Shown: in pieces, positions 1-10,882 of the stretch
How positions within the stretch are numbered: the stretch's first letter is position 1
How the letters are laid out: the number at the start of each line of letters is the position of its first letter
Source of the DNA: Aedes albopictus
Taxonomy: Eukaryota > Arthropoda > Insecta > Diptera > Culicidae
Length of the DNA: 64,000 nt
NCBI RefSeq assembly: GCF_035046485.1
Contig: NC_085137.1
Span: 42,215,155-42,279,154 of the forward strand
Direction: 5' to 3'
Notes under the pieces: model-generated
Databases searched by the model: none
Told to the model about the DNA's origin: nothing
Seen by the model: only the letters and a program-made list of their open reading frames with translations
Translations under genes and position numbers: made by a program

Positions 1-520
1 GTCCCTGACGACGAACGCATGGTTGATGGTGGTGGGCTATAATGACTTTTTTGGAATATCCTCACGGTACGCGACTCGCTCCCTTCCACGGACCTCCCGA
101 CATTGCATTGTCGTCGGCATCGCGCATAAGAGAGTCACGCTCTTGGCATCCCTGTATCTATTGAACGGGGGATAGTGCGTATATTACGCGTAACAGCAGC
201 CCACTACAGCACGCACCGCGACTGCCTGGATGGGTGTCCTTTTTGGGGGGAGTGGGTGGTTTGATGAAGGAGGCCAACTCGACTCGGCGACGACGGTTCG
301 ACGAGTGAGGAGTGAGAGAGTCCTTGCACCGCGATTATAGTTGCTTTTGTTGGTACAGTGTGTTGTTGGAGGTACCGTTTGCGGTTCGGGACTGTGTAGA
401 TAGGTAGGTAGAGTACAAGGCGCGCAAAGACCCGGGAATCGCGCGCGCTGCCTCCGTTCAGCTGAAGTTGTAGTTTTTAAAAGCGGAGGTTGTTTAACGC
501 CACAAATTAAAAATTCTTCA
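1..520. other. GC-richer unique-looking segment at window edge
   Basis: Noticeably more GC- and CG-rich than the following 14 kb, with no repeat signature and no long reading frame. In insect genomes such islands often mark a promoter or 5' UTR, so it may be the 5' region of a gene lying to the left of the window. That is inference only; no splice site, TATA box or start codon could be tied to a protein. Confidence 0.25.
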
Positions 521-779
521 GCTAGAGAGCTGTCGTCGAAGGTTTGAATAGATTGGTTGAGATAGAAATACTTAATAGCCTCTACGTTGTTGCAATAATA
601 AGATCTTAAAGAAGCAATCTATTTAAAAAATAAACTTTATAGAGAATGTTTTGAACACAAATAAATATTTGGAATTGAACTTTTTTACCTGGATCATCTT
701 GGATTTATTCTACTGACACTCCCTAGTTTATTATCATCCTTTCTTCTAAGTTCAAAATTTCCACGAAGATTTTGGTTTA

Positions 780-2234
780 AACATATGATGGATATTCGAG
801 ATGATTTTCAGTCAAAATTCTGTTGGATAGGGCACCTGAAACCCCTGGTAAACTGGAGACCTAGAGGCGTGTATGGTAAAAAAAACGATCCGTATAACAA
901 ATCATGAACATTTTTGTAGCTTAATTTCTCACACGAAAAGCAAAAATTTGCATGAGAATTTATGAGTTATTTGAATTGAAGAGTATTTCATGCCAGATCT
1001 CGTGAATAAATTTAAGATGAAAATTCCGGTAAAAGCTCTCTAAGAGTTATCACCACTAGGTTGCGCCAAGCTTCGTAATATACATTTTCCATATCACCGC
1101 GTATTCTATCTAGGATTTTTCTTTGCATTCCTAAAATAAGTTCAGTTAAAATTATCACCAAAAATACCATTAGAAATTACTCTAAGAATTTTATTTTCCA
1201 GAAATGTGTCCAGGAGGCGCCCTATGGAACCCATAAGCCCTTAGTATGGGCTTTATTTGCAGGAGATACATTTGAAATTAGACTTAAATTTCTCCTCCAG
1301 GAAAGCTCTTGGGAAGTCCTACAAAAAATGGTCAGGTGCAATTTCAGAAATTCCACTATAGATTCCGCCAAAAGCTTACGTGCTAAAGGTTAATTTTGGA
1401 ATACCTGTTTCTTTGAATTATACCAGAAATTCCACAAGAAGCTTGGACGCAAAACATCGAAAATTCGGCTAGAAACTCCTACGTAAATTTCTTATTTCTA
1501 CAGAAAATTTGCATGTTCTTTTGTCAATAACTTTGAAGAAAATTCCTGCACAAACTTTTTTTAGCGACTTCAGCCCTGATTCTGTGAAAACTTCATAAAA
1601 TAATTAATACTTAAAGTGTTCTAAAACTATACTCAGAGTAAACATTTTGGTCTGCATGAGAATCATTATACAGTCCAATACTATACCGATGAATGAGAAT
1701 GCTATTTCGCATACACAGTCTTATGCGACTAGTGGTTATGTGGGCTGCAAGAAATTCCCCCAAAAAGTGCAACAAATTAACACCACTATAATACTCCCAA
1801 AATATTTACAACAGATTATTTACAGAATTATGGAATCAGTGTGAATTTATTAGAAACTTCGAACTCTTACAAATGTTTTAATATTAACGTACATTTTTAT
1901 CTTATGTTAATTCTTTACTCATTATTGTCGGAACTTCTACTGGAATACCGTTAACAGGGCCATAGGAAATATCTCCAGCGAATCTGGAAAACACAAGCAT
2001 TATTTTCAGGAAGTTACCAGAAATGTTTCCAAAAAAAAGAGACTATCACTCCATTTTCAGGGATTCCGTCAAAATTCCCAAAAGGTTCCACTGGAAACTT
2101 CTCAGTAAAATTCACAAAAAAAAACTTCCTCAAGGGGTTCTATAGGTCCAAACGAAAAGGGATAGTTCTTAAACAGGTACCCCACAATACAACTAACGGG
2201 ATTCTAGTGGCTAAAAAGCGAAAATTGACTTTAT
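780..2234. repeat. decayed dispersed repeat, copy 1
   Basis: AT-rich non-coding sequence that shares several collinear blocks with 8930-10570. One example is the block around 865-885 (a 'cctagaggcgtgtatggtaa'-type stretch) against about 9005-9025. Other shared blocks are 1050-1130 against 9290-9370, and 1660-1800 against 9455-9556. The copies are strongly diverged, so this is an old transposon family with no coding remnant that I can read. Motifs of the type 'attccagaaatt' recur throughout. Confidence 0.4.
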
Positions 2235-2528
2235 CTATATATATAAAAATGAGTTTGAAGCTCCTTTGAGGCAACAAAACTCAAGAACGGATGAACCGAT
2301 CAGCATGACTCTTGCACGGTTCAGTTCGTGTTCATGGTGACTGTGTTTATATGTACAAAAAGTTATGAAAATCAATTAAAAAAGTAGGAAAATTGTGAAG
2401 TTACTGATTTTTTTGATTTGGGAAGAAATTCAACGCGATCGAAATAAAACCAATCTAGAGTGCGGTGCTGCAATGACTCAACAGTTGTCAAACCATCACA
2501 ACCGGGCAAGACAAAGTTTGCTTGCTAG
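2235..2528 (+). mobile_element. Helitron-like non-autonomous element, copy A
   Basis: Begins TCTATATATATAAAAATG and ends GCTTGCTAG, with an A before and a T after. That matches the Helitron rule of 5' TC, 3' CTAG and insertion between A and T. Related copies sit at 8455-8717, 51678-51959 and 59980-60308; all share an 'aaagtttgc...CTAG'-type terminus. There is no coding capacity and no target-site duplication, as expected for this class. The call rests on the ends only, because a clear 3' subterminal hairpin was not established. Confidence 0.5.
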
Positions 2529-3147
2529 TTCTATTTAAAATTTAAGTTCGGTAGTTGAAAGTAGATCACTTGGACCAGTAAATCCTAGAATATTGGTGTG
2601 TTAACCCATATACCTTTCAAGATATTGGCTTCACAATGAGACCATTGGCAATTTTTGATAAAAATGAATGGATTGTTCAACTTCACAAATTTTCGTCTTA
2701 AATGAAAAATGTTGAACTTTTAAAGAAGTTTCTTATAGCTTGATAATGAATCTTTCGAATGCCATATCATGCGTAGAAAAATTGATTATAAAAATAGTAA
2801 ATGAAGCTAAAAAATCCCTTACAAATCATTCCATACAAAAAAAAAAGTTTCGCTTCGGGACTACCTTTTATGTCTTTCTTCAGGACCCCTGGGAGACATT
2901 GAAATCAAATTTTGGCTGCTACTAGCTGTATTCTGCAATTCTAATCAACTTGTCGGCGATAATTTAGATATCCGAATATAAAATCACCTTATTGAGCATT
3001 AAATACCTCTGAGGAAGTATTTGATCGTCATGGCCGTTTTCTCGGTAGATCAATCATGTAAATCTGGTCTTGTCAATAATTCGAAAAAACAAATATAATT
3101 TTGTTTTCTTATAAAAGTGATCTATAATTCATTAGGAGTTTTTAGAG
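2529..3147. other. AT-rich intergenic sequence
   Basis: Nothing recognised here. No open frame above about 60 codons, no strong inverted repeats and no tandem repeats. Confidence 0.4.
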
Positions 3148-3149
3148 TA

Positions 3150-4461
3150 CCGTCAAACGGGGTTACTTGCAACAGCGGTGTAACTTGCAACACGATGACA
3201 TACACTAAATGTGAAGCATTTTCTAATAATAATGAAAACTAGTATGCCCTACTATTTAGGTTATAGAGATTATGTGTATCAAAGATCGATTTAGTATAAA
3301 AATTAGCTTTATTTCTTTGTTTATGGTTTAACTACACTGTTAAAACGGATTGCTCATTTTATGCCATAAAAACAAGTATGAAAATCGTGCTTGACCTCTC
3401 CCTTATGGTAAGAGCGATAAGTCTGATGACCTTGCTTGCAGTTAGGGTACCTAATAGTAAGCTTAGCTAAACGATAAAAGTTTGATAAACTTATCGACTA
3501 AGTAATGCAAAAAATCATTATTATATTCGACAACCACTGTGGGGTAACTTGCAACAGTTGAATTTGACGAAACCTTCTATTATTTATCTTCATTTCACGA
3601 TATATTTGACAGAAATAACCGAAATGGATCATTTATTGATCACGTAACGCGGTTATTTTCAAATGACAATTCATTTTTAACATTTTTTTTGCACGTGACC
3701 TTCAAACATTGTTAGGAAATACCACATTTTTAAGTTTCATTCATGTTTCATCATGTTAAGTTCAATTATTTTTATGAACGCTGTAAAGCAATCACCAACA
3801 TCAATTCTGAATGGATGGAGTAAATTATTTCAGTTTAATACCCAAATTAGCGAGTTTGACATTTACAAAGTAGAATAGGTGTGCTTCAATCATGTTAATT
3901 TAGCTGAAATTGCCAAACACCACTTCAAACTGAAAACTACTTGAAGATGACTAACTCTACCTTTTCAAGAAATGACAATAATCATTGTTGACATTTTGTA
4001 ATGAGTGCTAATTCACGAGAATCATATATATATATATATTGTGTTTGAGCTACGTGAGACCTGTTGCTAAACGATATATTCTCGCTTGCAATAACTATCA
4101 ATCCTTTCATGAAAAATTATATGTCAATTGGTTAGTGTACATCTTTTCATGGTATGTTTCATGCATAACATCAAAAATATACAATACGACTATATACTAG
4201 AATGTTAGTGCTGTTTAATGATAGCTAACTTGGCTTCATGTCCTATGTTGCAAGTTACCCCACAGATGGGGAAACTTGCAACAAGCATGTATTTCGCACC
4301 TCCTGATTAGGTGGCAACGTATTTTGGTAAACCAAGTGCTGCATAGTATTCTACTCGGGGCAATTAGCGTACACGATGCTTCACAGGATGTTTCAAATGT
4401 TTAGATATTCAATGATATTGCTTCAAAGTCGAAAAGTGTTGCAAGTTACCCCATTTGACGG
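3150..4461. mobile_element. 1.3-kb TA-target DNA transposon, non-autonomous
   Basis: The ends are inverted repeats of about 26 bp, starting CCGTCAAACGGGGTTACT on the left and ending ACCCCATTTGACGG on the right. TA flanks both ends (3148-3149 and 4462-4463), as in the Tc1/mariner/pogo group. The end motif with core 'taacttgcaaca' recurs inside: just within the left end, at 3541, and twice at 4246-4282. These could be subterminal transposase-binding repeats. No transposase frame survives. Confidence 0.7.
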
Positions 4462-4463
4462 TA

Positions 4464-5939
4464 TATAACTTTAATTCTATTTCTGTTTTTGAAATCGTTT
4501 TTAATTTTCATTACTTTCCAAGAATACTTCAAGGAACCATCTTCGATATAATTTGAGTAGTTGCTTCAATACTCTTCTCCAGGATGTGAATGGGACAAAA
4601 TTGCAAGAAATTAGGATCTGTTTGATAATTGAATAAATGAAGTAATATGACACTTTTACATCAGTCACTCATTAACTCTCCTTTGGCATTTAGGGTCATT
4701 TTCGACCCGAATCGTACATTACGTCAGCGAGCTGCTGCCAACATGATTCAAAAAGAAGTTTAACGAGTCATCGCATAATAACATAGCCGACCGTACACAA
4801 CCTGGGGTGGCTGTCGATTGAGATTTTAAGGTGCCAGAAAAGTTGCCTGGTAGTTGATAAAATTTTCATTGACCGACCTCTTCGAGACCTGGCCAGGTTC
4901 TTAGGATCAGCGGGGATGGAGAGGAAATGTTGATTAGATATCTACTTAAGTTGATGTCCGAGAACATGGTTCACCTTCATAGATACCTGTACAGTGACCG
5001 GCACAAAAAAGGATCCACCATATAGTTGTTACAGTTTCTAATTAAAACAACATGCAAAAATGATAAAATAAATTTTGGAATTGAATTTTGGATGGGGAAA
5101 TATGGGACGCATTCCTGGCGGAAAAGCATTTGAATGTCATATGACGGAGTATATTACAATGAAATTTTACCATTTACCTTGTCACCTGATATTATTGATA
5201 ATTGAACAAGGAACCTTCTCACCGTTTCTTTTTAATTAGAATCCATGTAATCTTAGTCCAATCACTTGCAAGTTTGAGCTACGAAGCTTCTTCGTTCCGG
5301 ATACTTGCAAAGGAAATTCCAAATCCACTCCACATGCTACACAAACACATATTTTTGTTCACCTTTCAACACGAGTTCTTCTTGCATTTCAGCTTTAGTT
5401 ATTTTAGATAACAACTACCGAATCAATATTTTTAGATACTCAAGCATTAACGATTTCATGAAAAAATATTCGAATATAATTCCTTGCTGAAGAAAATATC
5501 AAAAGATTTTTTTATCAATAAAGAAAACACAAAATTGAAAGAAACATTGAAAATTATAATGAATATTCAAAAACGCAAACCAGAAGAACTTTTTCAATTT
5601 TTGACAAAATAGATAGTTGAATTCTGATATCATATATGGAAACATCCAAGAACGATTTTGATGGAAAATTTAGTCTTGCAGAGTTTTTTAGAACCGGCAT
5701 AAGACCTCAAACCTTTGTTTTTATGATGGTTCTAAGAACCTCTTCTAGTCAATTTCACTATAAAATGTTACTTGGGCATACAATAGCACCATACTGTTCT
5801 CCTTAGCTTAAGGCCATTTCAGCGCCTTTTTCTGGACGACGCCCTTGACCGGGGGCCTACCTCGCCAACCGCACGCTACGGCTCTGACTAAGAGTGAACT
5901 TTCCAATGTATGGTCTCTAACCTTAAGAGGTTATATACA
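4464..5939. other. AT-rich intergenic sequence
   Basis: No gene seen. There is a short block at 4670-4730 with the inverted motif 'agggtcattttcgaccc', and nothing else structured. Confidence 0.35.
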
Positions 5940-5941
5940 TA

Positions 5942-6196
5942 CACTACCCGTCATAAGTACAGACTCACAAAAAGTATTGCAACAATATTGCATCACCCTG
6001 ACTCACCTCCATATCCAAAACCTGAGGACTAACAAAGATGCTGTCTTAAGGAAAGTTATTCAGAAGACCAAAAGCAACAACTTTTCTGAAGGCGGCATTT
6101 TTGTAGGTGTTCTGGTTTTAGAGATATCGAGGTGAGTCAGGGTGATGCAATATTGTTGCAATGCTTTTTGTGAGTCCGTACTTATGACGGGTAGTG
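5942..6196. mobile_element. 255-bp palindromic MITE, TA target
   Basis: Arms of about 70 bp are near-perfect inverted repeats. The left end begins CACTACCCGTCATAAGTAC and the right end finishes TTATGACGGGTAGTG. The flanking dinucleotide TA is present on both sides (5940-5941 and 6197-6198), which places it with the Tc1/mariner-type MITEs. The short open frame across it is a by-product of the palindrome. Confidence 0.8.
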
Positions 6197-6212
6197 TATG
6201 TTGAAGTGCGTG

Positions 6213-7773
6213 CCCGAATAGAATGGTATTATACGATTACGATTCTGTTTATCGTTTTCCAATTATTCACGGTATCATAAAATGTATGATAAACCAATGA
6301 TACTGTGAATCATATTGGTGATAACATGTATCATATTCGGAGTTTGAACGATAGACCGAATGGGTTGTTAAGTATCGTTACCATTCAAAAATGGCAATTT
6401 TCACGAACAAAAAAATTGTCAAATCATTTACATTATAATCAATTTATCGTTTACTTTATGATACACTGAATAATATAAACAAGCTTGAAATATTTCGTTA
6501 TTCTGCATTATCAAGTGCGTGACGTAACCCATTCTGTTTATATTTGGATGCGGATTTTTTTCAACTATCCGGGACTCGAACTGCGGTGATTGGTATTCGG
6601 CTGGTTCCTTTTTCCTCGTGCGGTCTTTGCCCAGGAGACCAAATCGACTAGGTGCTCGCGGGTAGTTAGAAAACAATGCTCCTAAAGAAGGTGGCAGAGC
6701 TGGCAGAGGAACAACCATTGGAGGCCGATGCAAGGTGTGCAAGGTAAGTTAGTGCTCTCGTTATGCAATGCATACTCGGCAGCTTACTCGGAAATACTCT
6801 TTGCGGCCACAGCAACAACTGATGCACATTTATTACAATGACATGCATGTTTCGCGCCTGGAAGTTCAATTTATTGGCCTGATTAACAAGCGCAAGAAGA
6901 AATACCTCAATATTGTGGGGTTTCTAATCTGTAGGAAACCGAAAAAAAACCAGGGGTGGTAGATCCTACCCTCTACGCCCACCCAAACATGCCCACCTGC
7001 GCGCCATCTGCTGTTGGTTCTAATTTGTAAACATCTTCTGTTTAGTTGTTTATAAACATCAACAATAGTAAAAACATTAGCGTTTTTCTCTTCCTTTCGG
7101 TGCTGATGCTCAGTTTTTTAGGTAATTATCGAAATTTCTTGAGTTGTAGTGTTAAATTATCCTCATATTAAAGCACTAGAACCGCTCTGGGAGTTTTCAA
7201 TTTTCAACCGATTTCCGCACTCCAAACAAAACGAAAACAAAAACAAGCGAGAGTAGAGGCAAATATTTCATAATGGCGAAAACAAAACACTGATTTTTTT
7301 CGGAATAAAATTTTTCAATATAATCTAAATAAAATGTGTGGGATTATTCTTGAATCACATGCTGACTTGCTTTTGGCATGATAAAACGGTGTTAAAATCA
7401 ATTTTGCGAACGAAAATAGATATTTTCTTGGTTGGCCGTTACGTCCTTCTAATGGTACTAAAATTGAATAGAGGGTAGGCGCAATTTGTTCCCAGTTGAC
7501 AACCAGCTTACTCCCCTGAAAAAAACATGCCACATCTCAAAGAAAACAAGTCACGGCCGCAAAATTTACGAAAACCTATGATTCATAACTATTCATGTAT
7601 CATTCAATGAATCATTATTATAATTGTAATGATTCTTGAAAAATATTAAATAATACATTTTTTTCATTCTCAATCATGCAATCATAAAACAATTATTAGT
7701 GGTATAGTTATTATTCCACGAACCAACTTCGTATGATATGCATGATACTGTGAATTGTATTTTTCTATGCGGG
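6213..7773. mobile_element. 1.56-kb CCCG-terminus element
   Basis: Left end CCCGAATAGAA, right end TTCTATGCGGG (inverted), flanked by TG on both sides (6211-6212 and 7774-7775). The outer 150 bp on each side are rich in 'gtatcat/atgatac' motifs. The interior (about 6540-7530) is less AT-rich and looks like acquired unique sequence. It includes an ATG at 6676 leading to a consensus splice donor, gtaagt, at 6744. It resembles the elements at 10580, 35023 and 40019 in its ends. No transposase was seen. Confidence 0.5.
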
Positions 7774-8454
7774 TGGAAATAAGGAAAATATTGATTTTTT
7801 TGTAAAAGTATGTAACCATATTTGTAATGATTGTTTTACGGCATACATATTACAATATTAAATGTGTGAAATCAGCATGAAAACTAAAAAAATAATACAA
7901 ATTACCAAAGTTATAACAGTTTTTGTAAATATTTTTTTCTTCAAAGAGGTTTGCCGTGACTATAACTACAGTCCAACGGCTCAGCTGAAAGCACAACTCA
8001 AAAGCAGTCCGTTACTAGAGGACCTTCTGGTGTTGAACGATCAGTATAGCAAAAAATGGGTTTATTTTGCAAACGGGAACAATTTTCTAAAAAAAACAAT
8101 TTTTGCATTCAAAAAAAGCTTTCGAAATCGTAGTGACCGCATCAACATGATTCCGAGATAGTAAACCCTACGCGCCCGTAAGGGAACGAAGCGCAAAATG
8201 TTTTATCTTTGCTTCTGCTGCTTGATTTCAATGAAAATTTTAAACAGCATTCTTAAGAATAACCCATATTTTGAATCAAACTGTTTGCTGGACCTCAAAA
8301 TTTAACTCTTCTAATGCATGTAACATGTAACAGTAAGCAATTACTGTGCTGAACAGAAAAACAAAACGGAAAAAAAGTTCGTTTTCCCTTGAACTTATTT
8401 ATATTAACGAGAGGAATTATTGTTTGTATGAGTATGATGAACAATATAAATTTA
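7774..8454. other. AT-rich intergenic sequence with a possible exon scrap
   Basis: About 7950-8055 has a locally coding-like plus-strand stretch, preceded by a pyrimidine-rich tract ending in ag. It runs into low-complexity A-rich sequence and matches nothing I recognise. It could be a relic exon or chance. Confidence 0.2.
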
Positions 8455-8717
8455 TCTATATATATATATATATAAATGCAGTGGCATACGTGGGACCGCG
8501 CATAACTTGCGAACGGCTGGTCAGATTTGGTTCGTCTAAGTTTTGTTCTGTTAGTTTTCACCCAAGGAAGGTTTATGAGGCCAAAAACATTGGAAAATTA
8601 GGAGTTTTTGAAAATCGGGGTTTCGTAAATTTCGAACGGGGACTTGGGCGCTTGGCTAGGGACTTGAAACGTCAAAAAAACGCAGTAGGCAAGACAAAGT
8701 TTGCCGGGGACAGCTAG
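8455..8717 (+). mobile_element. Helitron-like non-autonomous element, copy B
   Basis: Starts TCTATATATATATATAT after an A and ends GGGGACAGCTAG before a T, as in copy A. The body carries the 'acgtgggaccgcgcataac' type of sequence followed by 'gcaagacaaagtttgccgg'. No coding capacity. Confidence 0.55.
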
Positions 8718-8929
8718 TTTATATTGAAAATGCTATAGCAGTATACTGAGACGATATCAACTTTATTTTTAAACAGTTCACCTGATTATTTTCACGTAAA
8801 ACAATGAAATGTGGGAAAATTTTTGAATAATTTGGGAAACATGAGTTTGCGGATGGAGAAACTTCTTAAATTAGTTGAACAACTTTGTTTATTTTATTTT
8901 GTGTATTTTATTTAATTTTATTTATTTTA

Positions 8930-10577
8930 TAACTTGAAATATTTATTTCGTTGGAAGCAATCAACTGCCTTGATGCTAGAATGCCGGTTGAGGCAAATTG
9001 GATACCTAGAGGAGTGTATGGTAAAAAACACTCTCCCTATAGGAAATAATGAAGATCGAAGACATTTATCAAACAGTTTTGACAGTATTCCAGCTACAAT
9101 TTGCAATTCACGAGTTTTTTTCTGATGGCATTTTTGGATTGGCTCACATGAATAAGTGCTGCAAAACTTTCGAAGCAAATTGCAGAAAATTCCTTGCTAG
9201 CTCTTTAGAATAGATTTTAGGCGAAAGTATTTAAATGTTAACTGTATAAACCATTTTTTCCACTCGAAATTAAAGCCAAATCTTTCTCAAAATTATCACC
9301 AGCAGATTGCGTCAAACTTCGTAGTATTAATTTTGTTTTATCGCATGTATTTTATCAAGGATTTTTCTATGCAAAACGACTTAAAACCACTTGAAATACA
9401 CCAAAAAATTCTTCAAAAATTCCTGCAAAAAATTCAGAATTTCCTGCTCCAGGGACTTGTCCAGAACAGTCCAGTATAAAAAAAAATTCCAAAATACTGC
9501 TAGGGCGTATACGTGGTTCACACTGCAAGAATTCCTCCAAAATGTGCAACAAATAATTGAGGGGGTTAGAAGCAAAGGGGTGTAAGTGGAAAAAACCACT
9601 TTCTAGTATTAAATGAGATTTAATGTTTTTCACCAATTTTTCATCCCAATGGAGCCAATTTTATCCGATTTATTGAAATTTTTCTAAAGATCGTAAAATT
9701 AAAGTACCTAAAATCTTGTAATATGAAGATTTTTTTTTGTTATGCTCAGCTCAAAATCGACAAAATGATCACTTACACCCCTTTGCATCTGGGACCCTCA
9801 ATCTTATTCGGCTGGAAACTTTTTAGGAAGCATTACTATAATATTCACCAAAAAAATTCTCAGGATACTAGATTTTAAATAAAAGCACCAGAAATTCTCT
9901 TACTTCACTTACTCTTGCAGGAATCTCTTCAGGAATAACGTCTAGACAATTCCTGTTGGCGATTCCTCTAGAAATTCCCTCCGAGATCCTCCTGATATTC
10001 CTTTATTAGATTCCTCCAGAATCTCCATTTGAGGAATCCTCCAGTAACGTCAACTGGTGAATTCTCCAGAAACTTCTTTTGGGAATTCCTTCAAGTAAGC
10101 CTTGTGGATTCTTCCTGATTTCTTATGGATATCTTCTGAGATTTTTTCCAGGAAATCTTTCAGAAGCTCGTTCACAAGCTCCTTTAGAGTTTCCTACAGA
10201 TGTTTATTCTGGGATTTCTCCGAGAATTTCTTCTGGGGATTATTCCAGAAATGCGATTACTGGATTTTTCTACGAGTTCCTATTGTATTCTCAGGAAAAA
10301 AATCCAGTAAGAATCCCAAATGAAAATGGAGTCCAAGAAGGGCTCCAGGAGGAACTCCTGGTAGATTTCCAGAAGAAACTTCTGGAAAATTCCAAGTAGC
10401 AATTTATGGAGGATTCCTAGAAAAATAAAACTCCCTGAAGATACGCATAATGAACTCCTGGAAGATTCCAAAAGAAAACTTATATTGAATTTTCACAAGG
10501 AATTTCTGGAGGATTTTTAGACGGAACTTTTTAAGGATTCCTGAGAAATTTCCAGAGAAAGTTCAGGAGGGGCCTGA
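8930..10577. repeat. decayed dispersed repeat, copy 2, with degenerate 'gaattcctggagg' motifs
   Basis: Collinear with 780-2234 in its first 600 bp, then interrupted by a MITE at 9557-9801. The rest (9900-10570) is dense in imperfect units resembling 'ggaattcctggagga'. The same unit type is seen at 13260-13760, 14040-14290 and 35350-36130. No protein is encoded. Confidence 0.4.
9557..9801. mobile_element. 245-bp MITE
   Basis: Inverted ends TTGAGGG and CCCTCAA, with inner matching blocks 'gcaaaggggtgtaagtg' and 'cacttacacccctttgc'. It is inserted within the old repeat copy 2. The target duplication is short and ambiguous, possibly AT. Confidence 0.55.
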
Positions 10578-10882
10578 AACCCGGGTAGAGGAAAAGAGCT
10601 CAATAATAGCATATTTTGATATTGAGATCAAAATATGTTATTGGTTTGATTGATATAAGAGATAAAAGATCTGAAAATAATATCTAAAATTTACTCCTGG
10701 AACATCATCATCAGATCATAATTAGATCTTGTGAGATCTAACCAATAGCAGCAAGCTATTCGTTTGTTCTTGGAATATCAAATTTTGATATTGTTCAGAT
10801 GTTCCAGGAACATTTTTCAGATATTATTTTTAGATCTTTTATCTCTTATATCAATCAAACCAATATCACGTTTTGATCGTCA

